Shown: positions 19,196 to 30,110, numbered from the stretch's first letter. The stretch: DNA of 64,000 bases from Rhodococcus pseudokoreensis (GCF_017068395.1 NZ_CP070619.1:7564001-7628000), one strand, 5' to 3'. The notes: generated by a model not told the origin, from the letters alone. A program made the numbers and translations.

Positions 19196-20974
19196 ATGTC
19201 TGGGATGACGCCCCCAGCATCGAAGTCGTCAACAATAACGAAGTCGTCGGCAACCTCGAAAGCCCCCGGCCGAAAATCGGGGGGCAGCACACAGGCGGGT
19301 GCGAAGGCTGCGGGAACCCCGCCGCGGACGCGGGTGACCGCCCGGCCGCGCAAGCCCGCGGAACCCGCCCACGTGTTCGACGGATACACCGACATCGGGC
19401 GCTACGGGCTGGCGTTCGACGAGATGTTCGACCGCGACGGCACCGTCCGCCCGCCCTACAAAGGGGTCTTCAAGGCGCTCGAGCCCGCGGACCGGGCCGA
19501 CCTCGCCGCCCGATCCGACGCACTGGGCAGGGCGTTCATCGACCAGGGTGTGACGTTCTCGCTGTCCGGTCAGGAGCGGCCCTTCCCCCTCGACCTGGTG
19601 CCCCGCGTCATCGCGGCGGCGGAGTGGACGCGTCTCGAGAAGGGCATCAAGCAGCGGGTGCAGGCGCTCGAGATGTTCCTCGACGACGTGTACGGGGAGC
19701 AGCGCATCCTGCGCGACCACGTGCTGCCGAAGCGGTTGGTCACCTCGTGCGAGCACTTCCACCGGGAGGCGTCGGGGATCGTCCCGCCGAACGGGGTGCG
19801 GATCCACGTCGCCGGAATCGACCTCGTCCGCGACGAGAACGGGGTGTTCCGCGTGCTCGAGGACAACCTGCGGTCGCCGTCGGGAGTGTCCTACGTCATG
19901 GAGAACCGCCGCACGATGGCGCGCGTGTTCCCCGACCTGTTCATGTCGCACCGCGTGCGGTCCGTCGGGGACTACGCCTCGCACCTCCTGCGGGCGCTGC
20001 GCGCGTCCGCCGCCCTCAACGAGGCCGACCCGACCGTCGTCGTCCTGACCCCGGGTGTCGCGAACTCCGCGTACTTCGAGCATTCGCTGCTCGCGCGCCA
20101 GATGGGTGTCGAACTCGTCGAGGGCCGCGACCTGTTCTGCCGCGACAACATGGTCTACATGCGCACGACCGAGGGCGAACGCCAGGTCGACGTCATCTAC
20201 CGGCGCATCGACGACGACTACCTCGATCCCATGCACTTCCGGCCGGACTCCGTGCTCGGGGTGGCGGGCGTGCTGAACGCGGCCCGCGCGGGCAACGTCG
20301 TGATCTCGAGTGCCGTCGGGAACGGGGTCGGCGACGACAAGCTCGTCTACACCTACGTCCCGCAGATCATCGACTACTACCTCGGGGAGAAGCCGCTGCT
20401 CGCGAACGTCGACACGTTCCGCTGCTGGCTCGACGAGGAATGCGAGGAGGTGCTGGACCGGGTCGACGAACTGGTGATCAAGCCGGTGGAGGGTTCCGGT
20501 GGCTACGGCATCGTCTTCGGCCCCGACGCGTCACCGAAGGAGCTGAACACGATCACGAGGAAGATCAAGGCCGACCCCCGCGGGTGGATCGCGCAGCCCG
20601 TCGTCCAGCTGTCCACAGTGCCCACCAAGGTCGGGGACGAACTGGTTCCCCGGCACGTCGACCTACGTCCCTTCGCCGTGAACGACGGCGAGGACGTCTG
20701 GGTGCTGCCGGGCGGCCTGACCCGCGTGGCCCTGCCCGAGGGATCTCTCGTCGTGAATTCCAGCCAGGGCGGCGGCAGCAAGGACACGTGGGTGCTCGCG
20801 AGCAGGAGCTCCGACGAGGAGCGGGAACTGGCGGGTGAGGAGCTGGTGGCCGAACCGGCGCAGTCCGCCGAGGCCGAGCAGGGACCCGAACTCAGCACGA
20901 CCCAACTGCAGCAGCAACAACAGCAACAGCAACAGCACGGCCGGCAGCAACAGGACCACGGAGGTGATCGCTGA
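19196..20974 (+). CDS. Circularly permuted type 2 ATP-grasp protein
   Basis: Amidoligase-type ATP-grasp enzyme, 592 residues from the ATG at 19196. The nucleotide-binding loop VEGSGGYGIVFGP, the region RVLEDNLRSPSGVSYVMENR and the final VNSSQGGGSKDTWVL are typical of the COG2308 family. These proteins are nearly always encoded with an alpha-E protein and a transglutaminase, as here, and are predicted to make or trim a peptide modification. The start is uncertain: GTG at 19118 or ATG at 19205 are options. The C-terminus carries an unusual run of glutamines (about residues 568-587). Confidence 0.85.
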   Translation: MSGMTPPASKSSTITKSSATSKAPGRKSGGSTQAGAKAAGTPPRTRVTARPRKPAEPAHVFDGYTDIGRYGLAFDEMFDRDGTVRPPYKGVFKALEPADRADLAARSDALGRAFIDQGVTFSLSGQERPFPLDLVPRVIAAAEWTRLEKGIKQRVQALEMFLDDVYGEQRILRDHVLPKRLVTSCEHFHREASGIVPPNGVRIHVAGIDLVRDENGVFRVLEDNLRSPSGVSYVMENRRTMARVFPDLFMSHRVRSVGDYASHLLRALRASAALNEADPTVVVLTPGVANSAYFEHSLLARQMGVELVEGRDLFCRDNMVYMRTTEGERQVDVIYRRIDDDYLDPMHFRPDSVLGVAGVLNAARAGNVVISSAVGNGVGDDKLVYTYVPQIIDYYLGEKPLLANVDTFRCWLDEECEEVLDRVDELVIKPVEGSGGYGIVFGPDASPKELNTITRKIKADPRGWIAQPVVQLSTVPTKVGDELVPRHVDLRPFAVNDGEDVWVLPGGLTRVALPEGSLVVNSSQGGGSKDTWVLASRSSDEERELAGEELVAEPAQSAEAEQGPELSTTQLQQQQQQQQQHGRQQQDHGGDR

Positions 20975-21945
20975 TGCTGGCCAGGAACGCCGAATCGCTG
21001 TACTGGATCGGCCGGTACGTCGAGCGGGCCGACGACATGGCCCGCATTCTCGACGTCGCCGTGCACCAGCTCCTCGACGACGCGTCGGTGGACCCGGACC
21101 GCACGTCCCGGTTGCTGCTGCGGGTGCTCGGCATCGAGGCACCCGACACCGAACTCGACGTCCGGTCGGTGACCGAACTGGTGGCGTTCAGCCGCAATCA
21201 GGTGGGCTCGATCATCGATTCGCTCGCGAGCGCCCGAGAGAACGCGCGCGGTGCCCGCGAGGTCACGTCCAGCGAGATGTGGGAGTGCCTCAACACCACA
21301 TACAACGGCCTCGCCGAACGGGAGCGCGCGTCCAAGCGACTCGGCCCGCACGAGTTCTTCCGGTACGTGGAGGAACGCGCGGCGATGTTCGCGGGTCTGG
21401 CCGACTCGACGATGAGCCGCGACGACGGGTACCGATTCCTGCTGCTCGGCCGCTCGATCGAACGCGTCGACATGCTCGCTCGGATGCTGCTGTCCCGCGC
21501 CGGCGACCGCCCGTCCTCGCCGGCCTGGGTAACAGTGCTGCGCTCCGCGGGAGCCCACGACACGTATCTGCGCACGTACCGCGGCGCGCTGGACGCCAAC
21601 CGGGTGGTCGAGTTCATCCTGCTGGACCGGCTGTTCCCGCGGTCGGTGTTCCATGCCATCCGGCAGGCGGAGTTGTGCCTCGCCGAACTCGACCACCAGC
21701 CGGACAGCCGCGTCGGGCCTCGCGCGGAGGCGCAGCGCCTGCTCGGCAGGGCGCGGAGCGAACTCGAGTTCCTGCCGCCCGGCGTGCTCCTCGAGGATCT
21801 CCAGGATCGGCTCGCGGGACTGCAGGAAACCTGCCGCGAGCTCGGAGAAGCCATCGCGCTGCAGTATTTTCACGCCGCGCCGTGGGTGGCGTGGACCGAT
21901 GCACGGGCCGTCGGCGGCGAGTCCGTCGTGGAGGGAGAGCTGTGA
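20974..21945 (+). CDS. Alpha-E domain protein
   Basis: All-helical protein of 323 residues of the alpha-E (DUF403) family. It begins MLARNAESLYWIGRYVERAD, a strong signature, and holds further conserved parts TYNGLAERERA and FLLLGRSIERVDMLARML. It overlaps the ATP-grasp gene by one base and the transglutaminase gene by four. Function is unknown; it is thought to act with the ATP-grasp protein in a peptide-ligation or peptide-tagging system. Confidence 0.88.
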   Translation: MLARNAESLYWIGRYVERADDMARILDVAVHQLLDDASVDPDRTSRLLLRVLGIEAPDTELDVRSVTELVAFSRNQVGSIIDSLASARENARGAREVTSSEMWECLNTTYNGLAERERASKRLGPHEFFRYVEERAAMFAGLADSTMSRDDGYRFLLLGRSIERVDMLARMLLSRAGDRPSSPAWVTVLRSAGAHDTYLRTYRGALDANRVVEFILLDRLFPRSVFHAIRQAELCLAELDHQPDSRVGPRAEAQRLLGRARSELEFLPPGVLLEDLQDRLAGLQETCRELGEAIALQYFHAAPWVAWTDARAVGGESVVEGEL

Positions 21946-22784
21946 GCTGGCGAATGAGAGTCGTACACACCACCGGGTATGCGTACGACGCACCGGTCAC
22001 GTCCTCGTACAACGAGGCGCGACTCACCCCCCGCGGTGACAGCAGGCAGACGGTGATCCTGAACCGGGTGGAGACGACGCCGGCGACGCGGTCGTACCGC
22101 TACACCGACTACTGGGGCACCGCCGTCACCGCGTTCGATCTCCATGCGCCGCACAAGGAACTCGAGGTCACCGGGCTGTCCGTCGTCGAGACCGAACCGT
22201 TCTGGGAGCCGGAGGAGAAGGCGGACTGGGACGAACTGGCGAGCCCGCCGCTCACGGACCGGTTCAACGAGCAGCTGAGCAACACCACGTTCGTGCCGCG
22301 CAGCCGCAAGCTCGACACCATCGCGCGGGACCTGCGCAAGGGACGCACCCCCGACGAAGCCGTTGTCGCGGCGGCGGACTGGGTGCACCGGGAGATGGCC
22401 TACGTTCCGGGGACGACCGGTGTTCACACGTCCGCGGTCGACGCCTGGGCCGAACGGCAGGGCGTGTGCCAGGACTACGCGCACCTGACGCTGGTCCTGT
22501 TGCGCAGCATGGGAATTCCGAGTCGTTACGTGTCCGGCTATCTGCACCCGAAACCCGATGCGGCGGTGGACGAGACGGTGGCGGGGGAGAGTCACGCATG
22601 GGTCGAGGCGTGGACCGGGGCGTGGTGGGGATACGACCCGACCAACGCCGTGGCGGTGAACGAACAGCACGTATCCGTGGGCATCGGACGGGACTACGCG
22701 GACGTTCCGCCGCTCAAGGGCATCTTCTCCGGTGGCCGGGCAACAGATCTCGAAGTCGTCGTGGAGATCACCCGCCTGGCGTAA
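21942..22784 (+). CDS. Transglutaminase-like cysteine peptidase
   Basis: Transglutaminase-fold protein of 280 residues. An N-terminal beta domain (VVHTTGYAYDAPVTSSYNEA) precedes the catalytic domain with the cysteine in RQGVCQDYAHL, histidine in ESHAWVEAW and aspartate in GYDPTNAVAV. Third member of the ATP-grasp/alpha-E/transglutaminase operon, conserved in this position in M. tuberculosis (Rv2411c-Rv2409c). It is thought to cleave peptide bonds rather than cross-link. GTG at 21942. Confidence 0.9.
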   Translation: MSWRMRVVHTTGYAYDAPVTSSYNEARLTPRGDSRQTVILNRVETTPATRSYRYTDYWGTAVTAFDLHAPHKELEVTGLSVVETEPFWEPEEKADWDELASPPLTDRFNEQLSNTTFVPRSRKLDTIARDLRKGRTPDEAVVAAADWVHREMAYVPGTTGVHTSAVDAWAERQGVCQDYAHLTLVLLRSMGIPSRYVSGYLHPKPDAAVDETVAGESHAWVEAWTGAWWGYDPTNAVAVNEQHVSVGIGRDYADVPPLKGIFSGGRATDLEVVVEITRLA

Positions 22785-22848
22785 AGTGCCACCCAGATCT
22801 ATCCGTGGAAAGCAGGACTAACGATCCATTTCGACGAAGGTGGGTTCA

Positions 22849-23622
22849 ATGTCTCCAACCGCACAGGAATACGTAGAAGTCGAACCGATCTCGGATCTCA
22901 AGAAATACGTAGCAGAGGCGGTCGGTACGTTCCTACTGGTCTTCGCGGCGGTGGGCACGGCGGTCTTCGCCGGGGCCAAGGTCGGGAACCTCGGTGTGGC
23001 ACTGGCATTCGGACTGACCCTGCTCTTCCTCGTGTACGCCATCGGTCCCATCTCGGGCTGCCACGTCAACCCGGCCGTCACCGTGGGGCACCTCGCGCTC
23101 GGCCGGTTGTCCGTCGTGAAGGCGGGCCTGTACATCGTTGCCCAGGTCATCGGCGGTCTCGTCGCCGGTGTGGTGGTCTACACGATCGCGCAGAGCCTGC
23201 CGTCGTACAACCGGGCGGACGACGGTCTCGGCGCCAACGGCTGGGGCGCGCACAGCCCGTCCGCCATCAAGGGCCCGCTCGGCGGGGTCATCGAGAACGG
23301 TTACGGCATCGGCGCCGCGATGATCGTCGAAATCCTCCTCACCGCGCTGCTCGTGTTCGTCGTCCTCGCGTCCACCGACCAGATCTCCGACGTCCCCCTC
23401 GCCGGTGTGTCGATCGGATTCACGCTCGCCGTGATCCACCTCGTGTCGATCCCGATCGACAACACGTCCGTCAACCCGGCCCGCAGCCTCGCCGTGGCGC
23501 CGTACCAGAACGGCGCGCTCGCGCAGGTGTGGTTGTTCATCGTGTTCCCGCTGATCGGCGGCGCGGTGGGCGCGCTGGTCTACCGGTCGCTGTTCGGCCG
23601 GTACGACCGACTGCAGAGCTGA
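22849..23622 (+). CDS. aqpZ: Aquaporin Z-type water channel
   Basis: MIP-family channel of 257 residues with six membrane helices. Both pore motifs are present: HVNPAVT in the first half and NTSVNPARS in the second. The selectivity residues H (in AVIHLVSIP), T (NTSV) and R (NPARS) match a water-selective aquaporin rather than a glycerol facilitator. GAAGGTGG upstream decides for the ATG at 22849 rather than GTG 22840. A loop of about 30 residues before helix 4 is long. Confidence 0.92.
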   Translation: MSPTAQEYVEVEPISDLKKYVAEAVGTFLLVFAAVGTAVFAGAKVGNLGVALAFGLTLLFLVYAIGPISGCHVNPAVTVGHLALGRLSVVKAGLYIVAQVIGGLVAGVVVYTIAQSLPSYNRADDGLGANGWGAHSPSAIKGPLGGVIENGYGIGAAMIVEILLTALLVFVVLASTDQISDVPLAGVSIGFTLAVIHLVSIPIDNTSVNPARSLAVAPYQNGALAQVWLFIVFPLIGGAVGALVYRSLFGRYDRLQS

Positions 23623-24521
23623 GTACCGACCGACCCGGGCCGGGTGCCCGGGGCCTGCGGGCCGCAATTCTCACGTCCGCGGTCCTCGCGTTCACCGGAA
23701 CGGTCCCCGCGACCGCGACCGCGACCGCCGAGGACGTGCCGCGGCCGGGACCGTCGTACGTCGCCCTCGGCGACTCCCGCGCGGCCGGGCCGCTCATCGA
23801 ATTCTCGGAGCACCGCGACCTGTGCCTGCGATCGCCGGACCTGAATTACCCGGCGAAGCTGGCGCGGCTGATCGGCGCCGCCACGTTCACCGACGTCACG
23901 TGCTCCGCCGCCACACCCGCCCATGTGATCAGCACCGCGCAGTTCGTGGGGACGCGCTTCGCCCCGCCGCAGATCGATGCCCTGCGGCCGGACACCGACG
24001 TCGTGACGCTCAGCATCGGCGGCGGCGGTTCCAATCACCTGCCCGTGTCGGTGCGCTGCGGCGCCCTCGTCCCGGGCGCGGACGCCGGGTGCCGCGACAA
24101 CCCGCGGGCGGAACAGCTCACGGTCGAGGGGATCGCGAAGATGGCGCCGCAGGTCGACGCGGTGGTGGCCGCGATCGTGGCGAAGGCCCCGCACGCCGAG
24201 GTCTATCTGATCGGGCACGGCGGTTCCGTCGGACGACGCGGCTGCTGGCCGAACCTGCCCGTGTCCGACGCGGACGCGGTCTGGCTCGAGCGGTACTTCG
24301 AACGGTTCAACCAGATCTACGTCGACGCCGCCGCCAGGTACGGAGTGCACTACATCGACATCGCGAAGGCCGCCGTGGACGGCGGGCACGACGCGTGCGC
24401 GCCGACGGGGCAGCGGTGGTTCGAGGGGATGCTGCCGCAATCACCCGCCGAACCGGCACATCCCAACGCTCTCGCGATGACCGCGATCGCCGAGATGGTC
24501 GCCGACGATCTGGGTCGGTGA
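23529..24521 (+). CDS. Secreted SGNH/GDSL-type hydrolase (start unclear)
   Basis: Exported esterase/lipase-like protein. After a hydrophobic signal segment (AAILTSAVLAFTGTV, cleavage likely near ATATA) come block I YVALGDSRAAGP, block III SIGGGGSNH and a C-terminal HPNALAM that supplies the catalytic histidine. The start is a problem: the first standard start codon in frame is the GTG at 23529, deep inside the aquaporin gene, giving 330 residues. A CTG at 23619 overlapping the aquaporin stop would give a natural N-terminus STDRPGPGARG followed by the signal peptide. Four cysteines in the mature part suggest disulfides. Confidence 0.8.
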   Translation: MVVHRVPADRRRGGRAGLPVAVRPVRPTAELSTDRPGPGARGLRAAILTSAVLAFTGTVPATATATAEDVPRPGPSYVALGDSRAAGPLIEFSEHRDLCLRSPDLNYPAKLARLIGAATFTDVTCSAATPAHVISTAQFVGTRFAPPQIDALRPDTDVVTLSIGGGGSNHLPVSVRCGALVPGADAGCRDNPRAEQLTVEGIAKMAPQVDAVVAAIVAKAPHAEVYLIGHGGSVGRRGCWPNLPVSDADAVWLERYFERFNQIYVDAAARYGVHYIDIAKAAVDGGHDACAPTGQRWFEGMLPQSPAEPAHPNALAMTAIAEMVADDLGR

Positions 24522-24526
24522 CCGCG

Positions 24527-25090
24527 TCACTGCCAGCTGAAGTCCTTGCGCAGACGCTGCGCGACGATCTCGAACTTGTCCCGGTCCATGACGGCACCCT
24601 CGCGGCGGATCCCCGCCTCCGGCACGTCCAGCACCCGGTCCAGCCGGATCCAGCTCGCACGGCCCTCCGCATCCCACGACCCCGAGCCGACCGCGATCCA
24701 GTCCCGGTCCCCGTCGTGCTTGCTCTGCGACGACAGCATCAACCCCAGCAGGGTGTCGCCGTCACGCCCGACGACGAGCACGGGCCGGTCCTTGCCCTGA
24801 CTCGCGTCCTCCTCGTACGTCACCCACGTCCACACGATCTCGCCCGGATCCGCGCGACCGTCCAGGTCGGGGGAGTACTCCACCTTCCGTGCCCGATGGG
24901 CGGTCGGGGCGGAGTCGGCGGTGACCGGACGGCCCGGCGCCGGCTTCGGCGCGGCGGCCGTCGACCCGGTCAGGACACCGGCCGCGCGGTCCAGCGCGCC
25001 GGACTTCTGCAGCTGCGCCAGAAGCTGCGGTCCCTTGTCCCGTGCAAGTCGGCCCAACGTCTTCCCGATGCTGCTCCACGTGCTCGCCAT
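24527..25090 (-). CDS. PemK/MazF-like domain protein
   Basis: Protein of 187 residues. The N-terminal 60 residues are helical and Ala/Pro-rich; the C-terminal part (VWTWVTYEEDASQGKDRPVL onward) has the PemK-like beta barrel pattern with GKDRPVLVVGRDGDTLLGLML. No antitoxin gene is adjacent, so it is probably not a canonical toxin. M. tuberculosis Rv2405 occupies the same place next to lepA, divergently. It ends 5 bp from the SGNH gene stop. Confidence 0.72.
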   Translation of the reverse strand: MASTWSSIGKTLGRLARDKGPQLLAQLQKSGALDRAAGVLTGSTAAAPKPAPGRPVTADSAPTAHRARKVEYSPDLDGRADPGEIVWTWVTYEEDASQGKDRPVLVVGRDGDTLLGLMLSSQSKHDGDRDWIAVGSGSWDAEGRASWIRLDRVLDVPEAGIRREGAVMDRDKFEIVAQRLRKDFSWQ

Positions 25091-25144
25091 GGCCGCCGAG
25101 CTTAGTGCGTGTATGCCGCAGCAGCCGCAACGCGGTGGCTTGGA

Positions 25145-25150
25145 TATCCT
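25145..25150 (+). promoter_or_regulatory. -10 element for a probably leaderless lepA transcript
   Basis: TATCCT fits TANNNT and ends five bases before the GTG start of lepA at 25156. No ribosome binding site is visible. This suggests that transcription starts at or next to the start codon. Confidence 0.4.
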
Positions 25151-25155
25151 GACAG

Positions 25156-27048
<1,893 letters not shown>

Positions 27049-27107
27049 GCACCACGACCTCCGTTGTTTCTCCTCCGTCGACGTCTGATCGAAAGTAGGT
27101 GCGGCAC

Positions 27108-28046
27108 GTGGCCCTCGAAACCTGGCTGACCCGGACACTGGGAATCGAGGTGCCGATCTTCGGCGCCCCGATGGGCGGACGGGCAGGCGGCACCCTCGTC
27201 GGCGAGGTGTCGAAGGCGGGCGGGCTCGGCCTGCTCGGCGCGGCCCGCTACGCCACCCCGGAGTGGGTGGCGAAGGAGACGGCGGTCGCACGGGGCATCG
27301 GCGGCGACGCGTTCGGAGTCGGGTTGATGACCTGGGCGCTCGACGACGATGACGCTCTCCTCGGCGCCGCTCTGGCGGAGAACCCGCGGGTGGTGTCGCT
27401 GTCGTTCGGCGACCCCGCCCCGTACGTGGAGCGGATCCACGCCACCGGGGCGCTGGTGGTGTCGCAGGTGAACACGATCGACGACCTGCGGGTCGTGGAG
27501 GATGCGGGCGTCGACTTCGTGATCGCCCAGGGCAGCGAGGCGGGCGGCCACACCGGCAGGATCGGGACGTTGCCGCTCCTGCAGGAGGTCCTGGAGGCCA
27601 CCACGCTGCCGGTGCTCGCCGCCGGCGGTATCGCGACCGGCCGTGGTCTCGCGGCCGTGCTCGCCGCGGGCGCGGAGGGCGCGATGATCGGGACCGCGCT
27701 GCTGGCCAGCCCGGAGACCATCGGACCGGAGTACGCCCGCGGCAGACTGATCGCGGCGGGCAGCGCCGACACCGTGTACACGTCGGTGTTCGACCAGGCG
27801 CGCAGCCAGCCGTGGCCGGCCCGGTGGGGTGGGCGCGCCCTGAGCAACGACTTCACGTCCCGCTGGCACGGCGCGGACGCACCCGATGCCGAACTCGCTG
27901 CCGCCTACGATCCGGCGAACCCCGACCTCGGCGTCGTGTACGCCGGGGAAGCGGCGGGTCTCGTCACGGCGGAACGGCCGGCGGGGGCCGTGGTACGGCA
28001 GATCGCGGCCGACGCCGAGCGGTTGCTGCACCGTTACGCGGAGTAA
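27108..28046 (+). CDS. Nitronate monooxygenase-like FMN oxidoreductase
   Basis: FMN-binding TIM-barrel protein of 312 residues, 2-nitropropane dioxygenase family. It begins with GIEVPIFGAPMGGRAGG, has FVIAQGSEAGGHTGR with the histidine of class I enzymes, and PVLAAGGIATGRGLAAVLAAGAEGAMIGT for FMN phosphate binding. I chose the GTG at 27108 because AAGTAGG lies 8 nt upstream; the GTG at 27099 sits on this site. Activity on nitronates is by family only; some members are enoyl reductases. Confidence 0.85.
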   Translation: MALETWLTRTLGIEVPIFGAPMGGRAGGTLVGEVSKAGGLGLLGAARYATPEWVAKETAVARGIGGDAFGVGLMTWALDDDDALLGAALAENPRVVSLSFGDPAPYVERIHATGALVVSQVNTIDDLRVVEDAGVDFVIAQGSEAGGHTGRIGTLPLLQEVLEATTLPVLAAGGIATGRGLAAVLAAGAEGAMIGTALLASPETIGPEYARGRLIAAGSADTVYTSVFDQARSQPWPARWGGRALSNDFTSRWHGADAPDAELAAAYDPANPDLGVVYAGEAAGLVTAERPAGAVVRQIAADAERLLHRYAE

Positions 28047-28063
28047 CCGTAGCGCGCGCCCGA

Positions 28064-28093
28064 TCTGATCCTCGGCTCGTTCTCTTGATCAGA
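28064..28093. terminator. Possible bidirectional hairpin between convergent genes
   Basis: A 7-bp perfect stem TCTGATC (28064-28070) with GATCAGA (28087-28093) encloses a 16-nt loop in the 42-bp gap between the nitronate monooxygenase-like gene and the GH15 gene. It touches the last codons of the GH15 gene. Weaker than the holA/rpsT hairpin. Confidence 0.35.
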
Positions 28094-30110
28094 CCGTGTT
28101 GTGCGCGGGCTGGAATCCGCCCGCCGCGGCCTCCTCGGCGCGAATGACGTGGACCACGGCGTTGATCAGCGCCAGATGGGTGAACGCCTGCGGGAAGTTG
28201 CCGAGGTGCCGCCCCGAGTCGGGGTCGATCTCCTCCGCGTACAGCTTGAGGGGGCTGGCGAACCCGAGGAGCCGATCGCACAGGCGTTTCGCACGGTCCA
28301 GTTCACCGATCTCGACGAGCGCCGACACGAGCCAGAACGAGCAGATCGTGAACGTGCCCTCTTTGCCGCTCAACCCGTCGTCCGTCGTCTCCACCCGATA
28401 GCGCAGCACCAGCCCGCCCTCGGTCAACTCGTCCGCGATGGCGAGCACGGTCGCGCGGATCCGCGGATCGTCGGCGGGCAGGAACCGGAGCAGCGGTGCG
28501 AGCAGCAGCGACGCGTCGAGGCTGTCGCTGCCGTACCGCTGCGTCAGGACGCCGCGCGCATCGACGCCGTGCTCGAGGATGTCGTCCTTGATCTCGTCGG
28601 CCAGTTCGGACCACTGTTGCGCGTAACTCGTCTCACCCTGCTGATCGGCGAGTTTCGCGCCCCGGTCGAGGGCCACCCAGCACATGATCTTCGACGACGT
28701 GAAGTGCTGGGGCTCGCCGCGGACCTCCCAGATCCCGCGGTCGGGCAGACGCCAATGCTTGACCGCTTCCTCGACCTGGCGTTTGAGCATCGGCCACAGA
28801 GTTTCCGGGACCCGCTCCCGGGATTTGACGTGCAGGTACACCGAATCGAGGATCGTTCCCCAGATGTCGTGCTGGACCTGGTCGTAGGCGCCGTTCCCGA
28901 TCCGCACCGGTCGCGCGCCGTCGTACCCGGAGAGATGGTGCAGTTCCGACTCCTCCAGCGTCTGCTCGCCGCCGACGCCGTACATCACCTGCAACGGATG
29001 GTGGTTGCCGTCCTCGGCGCTCGACACGTCGTAGATGAACGAGAAGAAGTCGTTGGCCTCGCGGTCGAGTCCGAGGCTGTACAGGCCCCACAGCGCAAAC
29101 GTCGAATCCCGCACCCATGCGTAGCGGTAGTCCCAGTTCCGTTCGCCGCCGGGGGTTTCCGGGAGCGATGTGGTCGACGCCGCGAGCAGGGCGCCGGTGG
29201 GGGCGTACGTCAACCCCTTCAGCGCGAGCGCGCTGCGCTGCAGGTAACCCCGCCACTTGTGATCGGGAAAGCGGCCGATGGTGATCCACTCGCGCCAGCA
29301 CTTCGCCGTCTGCCACATCTTGTCGGCCGCCTCGTCGAACGTCTGCGGCGCGGGCATGTGAGCCCACGACAGGGCGACGAACACGTTGTCGCCCTCGACC
29401 ATCCGGGTTCGGGCGCGGGCCTCCCGCCCTTCGAGCCCGATCTTCATGTTCGTCGTCAGCCGCAGTGTCGGGTGGTCGCCCGGACGGCTCGACTTACACG
29501 TGGCGGTAGCCTCCTCGTAGACCTTGCCCGTGTACTCCCAGTGCGCCGCGCCGCGGTGGTAGTCGAACGCGGGCTCGCAGCTCATCTCCAGTTCGACGGT
29601 CCCGTTGACGCACTTCACCGTCCGCAGCAGGATGTGTTCGGCGTCCCAGTCGGTGGGGGTGCGGCGGTGCGAGCGCGAGCGCTGCTCGACGTTGTGCCAC
29701 GGGCCGAGCACGAGCGCGTCGCGCACGATGAGCCAGCCCGTCTCGGTCTGCCACGTCGTCTCGACGATCAGTCCCCCCGGCAGGTAGCGGCGGGCGGCGG
29801 GCACGTTCTGTCCGTACGGCCCGATGCGGAAGTGGCCTGCGCTGCGGTCGAGGACGGCGCCGAAGATGCTGGGGGAGTCCGGCCGGGGAATGCACATCCA
29901 CTCGACCGAGCCGTTGCGGGCGATCAGGCAGGTGGACTCGCAGTCCGACAGGAACGCGTAGTCGTCGATCGGCGGGAACGAATGGTGGTGATGATGTGGG
30001 GCCGCGTGCAGCCGGCCGTGGGAGTGCGCGTCGCTGGACACCATGTGATCATCATCGACCGCCGCCGCGCCATCGTCCACCTGTCTGCCGTCCACCTGTC
30101 TGCCGGTCAC
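28089..30110 (-). CDS. Glycoside hydrolase family 15 protein, probable trehalase
   Basis: GH15 enzyme of up to 673 residues. It has an N-terminal beta domain (PPIDDYAFLSDCESTCLIAR) and an (alpha/alpha)6 barrel with the catalytic region GERNWDYRYAWVRDSTFALW and the second acid region near SGKEGTFTICSFWLV. In mycobacteria the homologue next to the sulfate importer (Rv2402) is a phosphate- and Mg-dependent trehalase. The start is uncertain: GTG at 30110 or ATG at 30044, the latter removing a duplicated VDGRQ segment. A run of five histidines lies before the beta domain. Confidence 0.87.
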   Translation of the reverse strand: MTGRQVDGRQVDDGAAAVDDDHMVSSDAHSHGRLHAAPHHHHHSFPPIDDYAFLSDCESTCLIARNGSVEWMCIPRPDSPSIFGAVLDRSAGHFRIGPYGQNVPAARRYLPGGLIVETTWQTETGWLIVRDALVLGPWHNVEQRSRSHRRTPTDWDAEHILLRTVKCVNGTVELEMSCEPAFDYHRGAAHWEYTGKVYEEATATCKSSRPGDHPTLRLTTNMKIGLEGREARARTRMVEGDNVFVALSWAHMPAPQTFDEAADKMWQTAKCWREWITIGRFPDHKWRGYLQRSALALKGLTYAPTGALLAASTTSLPETPGGERNWDYRYAWVRDSTFALWGLYSLGLDREANDFFSFIYDVSSAEDGNHHPLQVMYGVGGEQTLEESELHHLSGYDGARPVRIGNGAYDQVQHDIWGTILDSVYLHVKSRERVPETLWPMLKRQVEEAVKHWRLPDRGIWEVRGEPQHFTSSKIMCWVALDRGAKLADQQGETSYAQQWSELADEIKDDILEHGVDARGVLTQRYGSDSLDASLLLAPLLRFLPADDPRIRATVLAIADELTEGGLVLRYRVETTDDGLSGKEGTFTICSFWLVSALVEIGELDRAKRLCDRLLGFASPLKLYAEEIDPDSGRHLGNFPQAFTHLALINAVVHVIRAEEAAAGGFQPAHNTV
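30075..30104. repeat. 15-bp perfect tandem duplication
   Basis: The unit GTCCACCTGTCTGCC occurs twice head to tail. Read on the minus strand it encodes five residues (G-R-Q-V-D) twice, at the extreme N-terminus of the longer GH15 reading frame, or lies in the leader if translation starts at 30044. Confidence 0.85.

Noticed and set aside
20908..20955. CAG/CAA run as an independent microsatellite or mobile repeat
   Set aside because: It is in frame inside the ATP-grasp gene and encodes Gln with mixed codons, so I treat it as a protein tail.
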